64,000 nt of DNA, from NCBI GenBank assembly GCA_027575765.1, contig JANBPT010000068.1, positions 1-64,000 on the forward strand, read 5' to 3'. The DNA is from Tieghemiomyces parasiticus. Taxonomy: Eukaryota; Kickxellomycota; Dimargaritomycetes; Dimargaritales; Dimargaritaceae. Below, in pieces: positions 45,749-56,382 of the stretch; the stretch's first letter is position 1; every line of letters begins with the position of its first letter. Position numbers and translations under genes: made by a program. Under the pieces are notes generated by a model. That model saw only the letters and a program-made list of their open reading frames with translations. It made no database searches and was not told the origin of the DNA.

Positions 45749-46114
45749 GTTGTCGCCAATCTAGGGTATTACCTCTAGCGGAGACCACCGTCGACCCTGA
45801 TGTCTCCCACGCGGCGTACCTTGTTTTATGACGGCTTGCCTTTCGCTCTACTCAATCCAGCCTTTTCAAATCTTTTTTTAAAAAATTCTTTTCAGCTCGC
45901 GTACCAACGCTGAAAGTTCTTTTCACGAATCCACAAAGAAATCTATAAACTCCTCAAGTCTGGCTATCTCAATCGTATTCATCATCGTTGTACCTAATCT
46001 CATCCATATATATATATATAGTCATCAGTTGGTAACCAAAATTGATTTTGATGACCAATTTAACCACCAACTGACTTGTAGTTGGCAGCACGAAGGAATT
46101 GGGCAACTTCGCGC
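45749..46114. other. Intergenic between convergent VMA16 and THR4
   Basis: 3' flanks of both genes, AT-rich, with an (AT)n tract at 46006-46020. Confidence 0.5.
46006..46020. repeat. (AT)n microsatellite
   Basis: Perfect AT repeat of about 7 units in the 3' flank shared by VMA16 and THR4. Confidence 0.85.
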
Positions 46115-47770
46115 TCAAACGTGGAGCTCACTCTCGAGGGTAGTCTCAATGACTCGCTTCACCTCCGTAGAAGTACCGGGGCTCACATCGGTGCAGCGAC
46201 GGGGCTTATCGAGCAGACCCACGAATTCCGGAGGCAGGACAGTATCGAATTCGAACGCAGTTGGTTGCTCGTCGGTATCGGGGGCGCGGGAAGTAAGGGC
46301 CTCGGTGACGGCGGCCGAGAACTTAGCCGGGTGGGCGGTGGACAGGCATACGTTGTAGACCTTGCCGAAGGTGGCTGGGTCGCGGGCGGTGACGACCTCA
46401 GCAGCCTTGACCCCGACGGCTGTATGCGGATCGAGGAGGTAAGGGTCGACGGGCGCGGTGGCCCCGTGGTAGTAGCGACGGATGGTATCCAGGGTCTCGG
46501 CATCCGACACGGCGACGGAATCAAAGACGGCCGCAGCGGCCTCACGCACTGCGGGTTCCACACTGACGGTACCTGTGGCCTTGAACGTGTCCATCCAGGA
46601 GCGCACGGTCCGGCAGGCCGCTTCGGACGAACCTTCCTTGTCGGCGTCGTTGGGCACGTCCGCCGAGGTATAATGAGCCAGGTACCACATGAGCCGTTCA
46701 AAGTTGGAGCTGACCAGGATGTCCATGGCCGGACTGTGAGTGGCCCGTACGGCCTCGCCGCCGGCGTCGGACCCCTCCGCCGCCGATGCCTTTTCGTAGC
46801 GCCCCGTCACGAAGAAACGGTGCAGAATATCGTTAGCATTAGTGGCCACCACCAGCCGCCTGATCGGCAGGCCCAACCGCCGAGCGTAGTACCCGGCCAA
46901 GACGTCGCCAAAGTTACCCGTGGGGACCGTATACACCACGCCATGTTGCTCCACCTCCGCGATACCGCCAGCCTGGCGAGCCAGGGCGAAGTACGAGTGG
47001 AAGTAGTAGACGGTCTGGGCCAGGATACGGGCCCAGTTGATGGAGTTGATCGCGCCCAAGTGGTAGGTGCTGCGGAACTTCTCGTCGCCGAATAGGGCCT
47101 TGACGATATCCTGGCAGTCGTCAAAGGTACCCTGCACGGCCAAATTGTGGATATTGGCGTCCAGCACCGTGGTCATCTGGGCCTCCTGAATGGGCGATAC
47201 GCGGCCCTTCGGGTGGAGGATAAACACCTGGACGTTTTTCTTATTGCGCAGGCCGTAGATGGCTGCGCTCCCAGTGTCACCGCTGGTGGCACCCACTACC
47301 GTGATAAAGTGGGCCGGCTTCTCCTTTTGGTCAGCGCTGCTTCCCTGTGCGGCCGCCTGGCGGTTGCGGCGTTCCAAGAAGTATTCAAACAGGTTGCCGA
47401 GGAACTGCAACGCCACGTCTTTGAAGGCGAACGTGGGTCCGTGAAACAGTTCCAGGATCCACCGCCGCTCAGCAGGGGGGCCCAGAGGTCGCACAGGCGT
47501 CACGTCCGGCGCCCGGAAGTTGGGCCCGTAGCTGCGTTCGACGAGGGTGCGTAGGTCGGCGTCCGGGATCTCGGCGGGGTCGATGAACAGGCGGAAGATG
47601 CGCACGGCCAGGTCCTGGAACGACAGGTCCTTCCACGCCGTCAGCCAGCCAGCTGGCAGTTCGGGAATGGCCTCTGGGATGAAAAGGCCGCCGTCCGGGG
47701 CCAGGCCCTGCATCACGGCGGCCTCGAAGGTGTAGCCGCTGGCGCCGCCGCGAGTGGAGTGGTAATGCAT
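46115..47770 (-). CDS. THR4: Threonine synthase (THR4)
   Basis: PLP enzyme converting O-phosphohomoserine and water to threonine and phosphate, the last step of threonine synthesis. Single exon, 551 residues, a little longer than the yeast enzyme. Start ATG at 47770 (MHYHSTRGGASGYTFEAAVMQGLA) matches the family N-terminus. PLP lysine is K117 in HGPTFAFKDVALQF. Other family blocks: TVVGATSGDTGSAA (phosphate-binding loop), LHPKGRVSPIQEAQMTT, INSINWARILAQTVYYF, YTVPTGNFGDVLAGYYARRLG and VGVKAAEV near the C-terminus. This is the fungal/bacterial class II type. Animals lack the enzyme. Confidence 0.95.
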   Translation of the reverse strand: MHYHSTRGGASGYTFEAAVMQGLAPDGGLFIPEAIPELPAGWLTAWKDLSFQDLAVRIFRLFIDPAEIPDADLRTLVERSYGPNFRAPDVTPVRPLGPPAERRWILELFHGPTFAFKDVALQFLGNLFEYFLERRNRQAAAQGSSADQKEKPAHFITVVGATSGDTGSAAIYGLRNKKNVQVFILHPKGRVSPIQEAQMTTVLDANIHNLAVQGTFDDCQDIVKALFGDEKFRSTYHLGAINSINWARILAQTVYYFHSYFALARQAGGIAEVEQHGVVYTVPTGNFGDVLAGYYARRLGLPIRRLVVATNANDILHRFFVTGRYEKASAAEGSDAGGEAVRATHSPAMDILVSSNFERLMWYLAHYTSADVPNDADKEGSSEAACRTVRSWMDTFKATGTVSVEPAVREAAAAVFDSVAVSDAETLDTIRRYYHGATAPVDPYLLDPHTAVGVKAAEVVTARDPATFGKVYNVCLSTAHPAKFSAAVTEALTSRAPDTDEQPTAFEFDTVLPPEFVGLLDKPRRCTDVSPGTSTEVKRVIETTLESELHV

Positions 47771-48780
47771 GGTGACGGGTGGGATGCGTAGGTTATGGGG
47801 AGGGGAGCTGGGACGTGAGAGACGTTGAGGTTGGGCCAGTGGGACTGGAGCGGAATGGATTCGATGGTACAGGAAGCAAGGGTCAGCGAGGTTTCGCAGT
47901 CAACCAGGCACCGAGGGAGGAAAATTAGGAAAGAACTTGAAAAGGGTTCGAGGTTTAAGAGCAGGCGAGCGTCGAGGCGTAGAAGGGGCTGAAGAGGGTG
48001 GAGGGGGGTACTTTTATGCCCATGGCCAGATAATCGCTGGTTGTGGCAGGGCCGCTTGGGCTATTCCGGGATAAGGGGTGGTGGATGGCCACTGCATACA
48101 TATCTGCTTGATTCGGCGTGGGGAACGGCTACATACCTTAGGCCACCAGGAGCATGGCTACTCGTCCATTGGAAGCGACTCACCATGCAATGTGATGTAG
48201 CAAGTTGATTGGCCAGGAAGTCCACATCAAGTATTGGCGGACAGGGTCAAAGTGGGCCCAGTGTCTTTATCCCTTGTATGGCCCACCGCGTGGGCTGCAT
48301 CCAGCAACTAAGGGCGATAAGAAAAGGCGTGACTCATCCAATGCGATGCCAGATATCAATTGGCTCCCTTGGGCTTCGGTAAAGTAGTGACAGAGCGACA
48401 ATCGGCGCGCACAGTGAGATGATGGGGCAGCGGAGCTCGTTCCAGCCCCACTTCGACGGGACTGAAGAGCTTGCTCAGGCCCAACACGTTGCGAACGACA
48501 CAGGACTCTTTAGCGACTATGTTGGGGACGTTGGGACCCCACAGGCAATATAGGTGAGGAAACTGGAACCTAGCAGTACAACTGTCGGCTTGATAACGTG
48601 GAGGGACAAATGGATCATGGGCGCATACGGCTGTGGATCTGGCAGCGACAGGGACCAAGATGTCAGAAAAAAAAAGGATCTCTGGTTATCGCAGGCGGCG
48701 GGGGGCCGGACCCTACGTGGAAAGTTGCGCCGGCCTAGGAGCCCGGCGCCACTGCCTTTGCTGTAAACTTTATCAGAACT
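47771..48780. other. THR4 promoter and unexplained DNA
   Basis: The THR4 leader (CT-rich on the minus strand) runs to about 48000. Beyond it there are only short frames, including a 100-codon minus-strand frame at 48356-48658 without similarity. A stretch near 48255-48300 reads LYPLYGPPRGLHPATK, faintly like the Copia reverse-transcriptase LYGLKQ region, too weak to call alone. Confidence 0.35.
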
Positions 48781-48784
48781 CGCC

Positions 48785-49030
48785 GTGGCCCACTCCGGTA
48801 CAGCGCCAGTAAGTACCGAGGCGGAGTGGTATGGATGCGTGGTCGTAGTTAGTGTATACGCAACGCTTATCGATATCTCTCGATGGATTTTTACCTCTAC
48901 GCCCTCCCATCAGCTACTACTAATCCGGACTAGCAGTGCACTGTCAAATCTACGCGGTTTATATCCCGCTCGACAGGCATAGTCCTACCAGGAAGTACCA
49001 CATCCTACTGGTCTCTTCAGCGGCCCTCGG
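48785..49030 (+). mobile_element. Possible Ty1/Copia RNase H remnant
   Basis: Read on the plus strand, one frame gives APVSTEAEWYG, about 32 residues, then SSALSNLRGLYPARQA. Copia retrotransposon RNase H has the same order and spacing: S(S/T)xEAEY, about 32-35 residues, then DNQSA...L..N...H.R.KHI. The first catalytic Asp-bearing motif is degraded, a stop follows ARQA, and no LTRs or integrase were seen, so at best this is an eroded fragment. The following DNA to about 49780 also shows broken frames. Confidence 0.3.
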
Positions 49031-50248
49031 CATGTCTCTCTAAAACATGAACCGAGACTACCGAGCCGACACGTCCAACGACCTCAGGTGGCCCAGATCG
49101 GCTTCACTCCCGGTGTTCAAGCCCGTGTCACCGTGTCTCCGCTGCAGGAGCTGGTAGACAGCGCCCACCTTGCTGAGTGCTGCCGCCGCCCTGACCTGGG
49201 TTGTCAAAGGGGTTGTTGACAATCTAACAGGTTAGAAATGGATAGCAGCTGCTGCTTAGGCAACTGTGGTCGCCCCCATACCCGTCGCCGTAACACCTTC
49301 TCGGTCTTACGTACAGCAGATGCTGCCGACCATTTACGAGCAGGTATCCAGCCCCGTCGCCGCCCAAGTGTCCGCGGTGCCCATTTAGACCGTGACTGCT
49401 ACTGATCCGACGTCATCAACTGAACCCCAAGTGCCACAGCTACTACACGCTGCAGTCACTATGGTGCACCTCGCTTTAAAAAATAATCCCCACCCATCAA
49501 GCGACCAAGAACATTCGCCAGCTGAAGGAGAGGCCTATCTACCATAGTTGCCCAACATAACCCACAGGGAAGAGTAGGGGCTCTCACAATGCCAACAGCC
49601 GGCGGGCAAACAGGCGAGGGCGAGGTACCCTGTGGCTCAGCCATTCGTGAAGCCGAGCTGCCGGTTTCAGTAAGCCCCGAGCAGCAGATCTTTGGCTACT
49701 AAGGGGGAGGGCGGAGGACCCGCGGCTCAGGTGATCACTCCCCTCCTTTCCTTTCCGACGCCATGGTGCCGCAGAAGACCGGGACGCGAGGACACAATGG
49801 CCTACCCTAGAAGGTCACCGTTTCGCTAAATTCTAACGTCTAGCGGTCCTATGGCATCCCGATCAATGAGTGTGCCGCACCTCCAGTTGCGACCAGATGC
49901 CGAATAGTGACGAAGGTTCTTTTCGAACCGACACGTCTGTCCCAATTAAGCCCTGTGGGCTTAACCTCTTGATCTGGTACCGCCGCCATTGCGAAGTGAT
50001 CCGGTGGTCTGTGGGTGGGTCAGCCGCCTAATGGATAAGGTCACACCTCCACTACACATTCGTTAGTTTATAAAAAAAAAGTCGACTGCTAGACTTTCCA
50101 GGGCTCTATTGTCCACGTTTCTTTTCGCTATTCGACTTCACCTTGGTTATCGAACATCGCCCTTGCTACTTCTTCACCAACCCCGTCCACAGTCTGCACA
50201 ATTTAAAAGCCAACTCTGGTGCTCCACTGTTCCTCTTTGCCCGTTACT
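49031..50248. other. Degenerate DNA, no intact gene
   Basis: Broken frames only. One (49316-49545) reads MLPTIYEQVSSPVAAQVSA, a stop, then about 60 open codons containing LLHAAVTMVHLALKNN; it could be a decayed gene or gag-like remnant. The right end holds a TATA box for the small ORF that follows. Confidence 0.35.
50069..50075 (+). promoter_or_regulatory. TATA box
   Basis: TATAAAA about 175 bp upstream of the ATG of the small secreted-peptide candidate. Confidence 0.4.
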
Positions 50249-50410
50249 ATGCGGACATTTATTCTCACCTTCATCGTCTCTACCTTCAGCGCTGTCCTAA
50301 CTTCCGCCCGACCAACGCTCTACGCCCGCCGGGTAATCTACTCGGCACGGTTTAATCCCGCCACCGGTGTCGCCCAGCCAGAGAGTTTGGTGAAGCCCAT
50401 CTTCGGTTAG
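50249..50410 (+). CDS. Candidate small secreted peptide (53 residues)
   Basis: From the ATG at 50249 the frame encodes 53 residues. The first 20 (MRTFILTFIVSTFSAVLTSA) form a good signal peptide with an Ala-rich cleavage site; the mature part is short, basic and Cys-free, with a dibasic ARR site and the C-terminus VKPIFG. A TATA box and a CT-rich leader precede it. Two longer overlapping frames exist in this leader but lack such features. It could also be a first exon. No known family is recognised. Confidence 0.4.
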   Translation: MRTFILTFIVSTFSAVLTSARPTLYARRVIYSARFNPATGVAQPESLVKPIFG

Positions 50411-51904
50411 GCCATTCTTCCGGCACCTAAGATTGTATGTCAGTCCCCGCCATTGAGCCGGCAATCCATCCTCCGAATCGACTTTTGAAAAATTAAAAGG
50501 TAATGATGAGTACACCGGCCCTCGAAATGCATGAATAGCTACCCACACACATCGCTATAGGGAGAACTGAGCACTACATCCGACAGGAACGTGTTTAAAC
50601 ACCTAGAGCTTGTAAGCGACCTATAAATAAAGTTCAATACGTAGGACCGATTCACCTGGACCCAACATACCAACCACGGCAGTGAAGCATCGTATCGCGC
50701 TCTACTAGAATTCACCGCCAACAAATGGGCAAGCTCAAACGATAGGCACAACCCCGGCGGAACTACGGTCTAGTACCACGGGGGTAAACGGTATACCCTG
50801 CAAGTCAAGCCCACACCAGATGGGCATTATCCACTCATCGCTAAACCATCGGCAGCCACATACCGTAGGACCCTGTCATTTCCCTTCAGGCTGGCCTTGG
50901 GCAGCCACTGTGGTCTGGCGCGAGACCTGTGTAGGCTAGGACCGGTGGACCCTTTCGTATTGCTTGAAACGACGGTGGCCTCCTCCGGCTCTGCCCCCTC
51001 CCCTCCACCTCTTCCTCCTCCCAGATGCCGTGGTTGGCCACCATCCCCACGCGTGCTGTAGACTAGTCGCCGGTGGATGGCGTAAATCACACCACTCACA
51101 ACGACATGGACCAACGGCCACATCAAAGGACCCGGAACCTGGCACAAACAGCAAGGGCCTTAGTTCTCCCCCTATCCCCTGCTCTCCTATACCCTCCGCA
51201 GATGGGCTCGTGTGGTAACCGGGCGGCGAGAGGGTAAAATGGGGGGAAAAGATGCAAGTGGACGGCGCTAGAGGTCGAGAGGACCAAACTGGAGTATAGC
51301 GTAGGGCCGGATAATTCGCAAATGTATATAGGAGAGTTGGTGTCGCCTTCGTTCGTCGTCTCCCTTTTTCTCTCTCCCAGCCTCCTGCCCTACTGCAACC
51401 CCTTCTTCCCCTCCCCTCCTCAAAGCTCCTTGGCAGTCCTTGCCGTTTCGTCACATATCCTATTATCAAAACCACCTTGGCTGGACCGCATTGCTTTTCA
51501 CCTTGGGACCGTGTAGTTGGAAGTAGTAGTAAACCAGTTTATAACGTTTGAAGTCTCTCTCGCCCTTGGTCACTCTGTCTTCTCTAATTCCCATCTACGT
51601 ACCACATACTCAGTCTTCTCTGCGACGGCTTCGTGCCGCCTTTCCTGCACGCAATATCCACCAGCTGGCCTGCTTTATAAACTCTCTTGGACACGTCGCC
51701 CGGATCTGAATTACCACCGCGTGCGACGTCCCACTTTATGATATAGGGCTGCCTTGAAATTACTTGGCTCGTCCACCTGTACCCTACCTTCCGAAACCCC
51801 CATATCCACCACTGTATTTAATACTGCCCCCCTCCGCGGGACTGCTCGTTTCTCACCGCAACTACCCGCAGTTTCCCTGCGCGACGCCGCCGCTGCTAGC
51901 GCCC
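50411..51904. other. Intergenic before the PA-7TM gene
   Basis: No supported gene. Minus-strand frames here are composition artefacts of the CT-rich plus strand. A TATATA box lies at 51325-51330, followed by a long CT-rich stretch to the ATG at 51905, so the leader may be several hundred bases long. Confidence 0.45.
51325..51330 (+). promoter_or_regulatory. TATA-like box
   Basis: TATATA at the start of a CT-rich leader, about 580 bp upstream of the PA-7TM start codon. Confidence 0.3.
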
Positions 51905-54562
51905 ATGCGGCCGTTAATGCCCCGGGCGCGCGCCGCCCTACATCTCCTTCCAATCCTGCTAGGCTTATGGTACGCACTAATTCCACTGACGATGGCCAGT
52001 ATCACCACCTACGTGGATAAGCCGGCCAATGACACCCAGGCTCAACAAACCTTCCCTTGCTATGACTACGAAGGCGACATCTCGCCTAAATACGATCTGA
52101 CCGGCCCCCTGGTCCCCGTGGCCATCGAGTCCGGGTGCGTCCTCACCTTGCCTACCAATCCGTATCCGTCCACCAACACCAGTTACGAGGGCAGTTTTGT
52201 GCTGCTCGCTCGTGAGCAAATGGAGAGCCACTTGTGTGTTCACGCCGGCCAGGTAAGTTTTGCCGGGCTCGGCTGAATTATTTTTGCTATTTTTTATACC
52301 ACTGTTAATGCAACCGGTGGTGTGGTTCGCTAGGGGAACTGTGATTATCCTTGGGGGGGGTACATGTGCATATGGGAGTGTGCCGATGGTCTGTGCACCA
52401 GGTCGTCTGTAACCTCACTGCATTTTCCCCTCGCTTTGAGTTTGGGACTGACGGTCACAAGTCCACCTACTGTCATTCCTGCGTGGAACGCCACCTTTGA
52501 TTTTTTTTATCGTTGCTGCAAGGGAATGAGATGTGGCGTGTGGTACATGTCCCATTGGGAAGGTCTAGGGCCAGGCTCGCACCTCCCTCGCCATTGGCCC
52601 CTAGACCGAGACGGTCTCCTCTTTCGGGAGGCCGGCTCGTCCGTTCCATATACCCCGGTCTCCATTTTTTTTATTCTCCGCCATCCCCCTTCTCCTTAGA
52701 CTAAAACTTACCCCCACCCCCACCACCCTTCACCTCATCCAGGCGTTGGACGACCTCTCGCACGTCATTAGTCGCCTCAGTGAGCTAGGCTATCCGCCGG
52801 TCCGAGTGGCGGTGATTGCAGCCAACAGCGACAGCAACCAAAACTTTGGCAGTTCGGATGAAGAATACTTCTTTGACTACGAGTCAGTCAAGCCGGCTCA
52901 CGTGGCCTTTTCCCTGGTTGGCCGGGACACAGCCCGGCACCTCTGGTCCGCCAGCACGCTCGCGGGCCCTTTCATTGTACGGGTGGTTCAGGACCAAGGC
53001 ATTTGGAACCGGGACCGCCACTCCGTGTGGAACAAATTCCGTACCGCCCTCGCATGGAGTTCCCTCGTGCCCCTTATGGTCGTAGGCGTGGTGCTCATCG
53101 TTCAGTCCATCCGGGTCACCGGTCGTTGGTTCAGCGTCCAGGTGTTCATCTTCACCGGCGCTCTAATGTACCTCGCGGGTGGGCTTATCGCCCCCATTAG
53201 TACTACTCAGAACCGCGCCCAGGTTTACTGTCGGTACATTGCCTGGATGGCCGGGTATATTTGCTATAGCTGGGTACTTTTGAGCTGGTAAGTGTGCTAT
53301 ATGGTGTCTGATATTATAGCACCGCTTTGGAGAAACAGGCTAAAGCACTCACGATGACAGCTGACCCTAATCTTTACATGTTCCCCCCCCCACCTCCTGT
53401 TTGTAACCAAATACCCCTACTGCTTCTCCCCCTTTTTTTCCAGGGCCGTTATCATCAAGAAGACCCAGTCCCCACGCTTCCTCAAGGCCATTTGGGCCGC
53501 CAGTTACCTTGGTATGGCGGTCATGTTCTTCTACGCCATCCTCAACATCACCCTGACTATTTACCCGACGACACCAGGGCACCAACTCAAGAAATGGTCC
53601 TCGTTCATCATCCTGCCCCTGACCATGCTCATCCAGGGCGTGGTTTTATTCTTTTACGGTAGGTTGCCTCACACAGTTTACTGCTGGCACATGCCGGTAA
53701 GTTGACCACCCTGATATAACCGTGAAGGCCTCGAATTTGGCACTAGCGACTTACCATGTACTACTTCGGACCGTTTTCCCCTCTACCGCCCTACCCAGGC
53801 ATGCGTTTTCTGATGTTCATCAAGGATAGCATCCTGTTTGCCAATATCCGAGTAGCCCTACGCAAGGTAAATTATCAACTGACCCCATGAGTCTATGGAA
53901 ACTTGGCGGCAAACCTCTAGCCTTCCTTCATCCGACCACTAACCATGCCCCCTCCCTTCCACCACGAATCATCTTCACTTCCACCTTCACCTTAGCTTAC
54001 GGTGCTCTCGCTGGCCACCTTTGTCGGGTTTATTATCTTTGCAGTCTGCGGCACACTTAACCAATCGATTCTCCACAGCGCTCCCTGGATCCTCACACTA
54101 CGCTCGGTTCTCTACAACACAACCGTTTTCCTTCTGGTGGCCATGATTTTTTGGGTGGTCCGTATCCAAAGCTCTTCGACGTTTGGTTATCGTCGCAACG
54201 CGCGCAGCCTGCTCCCGGTATGCCACGCCCCCGGTATCGACGGGGATGGTAATGGCGGCGGTGGGGGCGGTAATGACGGACGGGGAGAGCCTAACTACGA
54301 CAAGTTTAACGATGTCATCAAGAGTAACAATACCTTACCCCTCCCGGATATCCTCGATATGCCTACACCGACCCACCGACCTGCGTCAATCAAGGGCCAT
54401 AGCGATAATTATGGTTACCCTGATTTGTGGGCGTCGTACGCATCGCTCCAATCCGCTGCGACGGCTACCTGGGAAGAATCGCCCGGGCCGAACCGTACGG
54501 TTTACCGCCACAATGATAATACCGCTTTCAGCTTACACCGCACGTCCGGGCAGGGTTCGTGA
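51905..54562 (+). CDS. Seven-transmembrane protein with extracellular protease-associated (PA)-like domain
   Basis: Five exons inferred: 51905-52252, 52743-53287, 53444-53658, 53799-53866, 53996-54562 (phases 0, 2, 1, 0 all agree), 580 residues. The N-terminus (MRPLMPRARAALHLLPILLG...) is a signal peptide. The ~250-residue lumenal/extracellular part resembles a PA domain: GSFVLLARE, a Cys, then a helix with LSELGYPP, VRVAVIAANSD, a DEEYFFDYE segment and VAFSLVGRDTARHLW. Seven hydrophobic helices follow (for example ALAWSSLVPLMVVGVVLIVQS, then six more to FLLVAMIFWVV). The ~110-residue cytoplasmic tail has a Gly run and acidic residues. It may be a receptor with a ligand-binding ectodomain; no named orthologue is recognised. 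Confidence 0.75.
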
Positions 54563-55730
54563 AGGGGTGATTGACCGTTAAGTCGTATTCTGCACCATGA
54601 TGATGTCTTACGCTCTTCTTCTCCCCTTCATCATCATCACTTCGTTCCTGCGCCGGCCAACGTGGCCCCATACATTTAATGAGTTGTCTTCTTGACGCTG
54701 AGCGGACTCATAGTGAACCAAAACATTGTCCATAGATGGGTGGCAGTCTATCCTGTAAATAATAATACATTTCCTATCACACACTAGGTCGGTTTAAGCT
54801 GCTGTCGCAGTCGTTTATGTGGCATAAGTGTGATCCCGTAAGCCCTGAAAACAGATTTGTATTGCCATTGGATATGTATCTTATTCTCGCCCATTTCATT
54901 GACACTATATACAAGATGATTGCACGGGTATAGAGGATATACCACAGCGGTTGTTGGGGGGTTTACTTAACTAATTACTTTGGGGAACAGATAACTAAAT
55001 ATACAAGGGGCTTGCTGGGATGGCCATTAAATAAAACGAACGTCAGGGTGGTGAAGGGCGGATGTGACTCGAAGTCAATAGTGAGCATGGGTAGGGGGAG
55101 GGGATAGGGGGGGAGCAGGCAGGTCATCGAGAAGCGCGGCGAAGGGCGGACAAAGAAAAGAAGGGCAGGGAAGAGGCGAGGCTTGCTTAGCTGACCAGCC
55201 ATACCGGTGAAGGACGAGAAGGGAGACCGAGGTGCACAAAGGCTTGAACGTGAATTCGTAAATGAGGTTACGGGACTCGTCGAGACCACTCACCCTTCGC
55301 CTTCGGTGTGATTTTATGTGGCATTTTTTTTCATCCTATTCGACAGGTCCATGGGCCTCGCTCACCACTCTATCACTTGGTTCAGCTTGCCTTTTCTCTC
55401 TCCCGCAGGCCTATTCCACACTCCACCTAGATCTTACCGGGTGGGTTTTGGACTGTCGATTCCAAACCTAACTTCTCCCTCCCCTTTAGCACACATCCGG
55501 CCGGACATTTCTTTCGGTTGGCCGTGGTCGACTGGGCAGTCAACGGGGCGGCATTCGCACTGACCAGTGGGGAGGGCGGGGGGATGGAGGGCATCGAGAT
55601 ACGAAATAGAGGTAGTGGGAGAAGGTCGACGCACCGATGCTGTAGGGCTACCGGTAGCCCTTCAGTAAGGGAGGGGAGGAACACCCCGAGAGCCGGCTAG
55701 TAGGGAGTCCGATCAGGCTATCACGAATGG
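54563..55730. other. Intergenic, no supported gene
   Basis: 3' flanks of the PA-7TM gene and of the CAP gene. Minus-strand frames at 54975-55289 and 55427-55684 lack ATG starts; a GTAAGA donor-like site (about 55440) sits between them, so a small spliced gene cannot be excluded, but no acceptor or family supports it. Confidence 0.35.
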
Positions 55731-56382
55731 CTACGTAATAAGTTTGTTATTGCAGGCAAGCTTTCTCTGGGTGTCAAGGTTGCTGATGTTGGCGAGGATG
55801 AGGGAGACGGCTTCTCCCGTTTGCGCGATGCAGAAACTGTTGGCCCGCTTATCGATGATAATAACCCGGTGTTCTGAGTAGCAATACGTTTGAAGAAAAG
55901 GAGAGAGAAATAAATTGCACCATTAGTGAGTGTATGGGTTAGCTGAAAGTGATATATATGATGCTGTGGGCTATGGTGTAAAACGTTCGTGCGTGGGAAA
56001 GAAAGTCACAGACACTAATGGCCTACCTCCAGAACTTACCCTCTGAAATATCCCACTCTGTAAAGGCCTCCGCCACATTGGCACTATGGTTCGAAATAGT
56101 TTCGCCCATCCAGGTAACCTGGATGTTGTCCTGGATCAGCGACGTGAGAAATGGCTGGAGTTTCATGTGCTGCTGCGCCCTGGTGGCCCTCATGTTATGG
56201 ACTGACTTTTTTGCAACGCTGCAGAGTTCGTTGACCATGGGGATGGGTGGCTGGTGATACTTTCGGCGGAACTCGTTGACAAGATCTTGCGCACGACATG
56301 GGTTGCTGATTGATGGGGGTATCCTGACTACAAAGCCGTTGACCAGTGAGAGCAGACAGACAGTAAGGAGGAGAGACCACAT
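55731..56382 (-). CDS. Secreted CAP/SCP-domain protein
   Basis: Two exons inferred: 56382-56040 and 55873-55731 (phase 1, GTAAGT donor, TCAG acceptor, 166-bp intron), 161 residues. MWSLLLTVCLLSLVNG is a signal peptide. The CAP fold is visible in order: LVNEFRRKYHQPP (first helix), ELCSVAKKSVHNMRA, a candidate metal-site His (QQHM), GETIS at the place of the GENIA motif, then AFTEWDISEEHRVIII, matching the W..SP.HR.NI block, and a final strand region with Cys. The HR motif is restored only by splicing, which supports the model. The protein is short for the family, lacking any C-terminal extension. CAP proteins bind sterols or lipids or act on host or cell surfaces; the ligand is unknown. Confidence 0.8.

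Noticed and set aside
48356..48658. 100-codon minus-strand ORF
   Set aside because: No recognisable domain and it lies in degenerate DNA.
50936..51475. 179-codon minus-strand ORF
   Set aside because: It has no ATG at its 5' end and is the complement of the CT-rich leader of the PA-7TM gene.
54975..55684. Possible small spliced minus-strand gene
   Set aside because: There is a donor-like site but no good acceptor, the frames lack ATG, and no family is seen.
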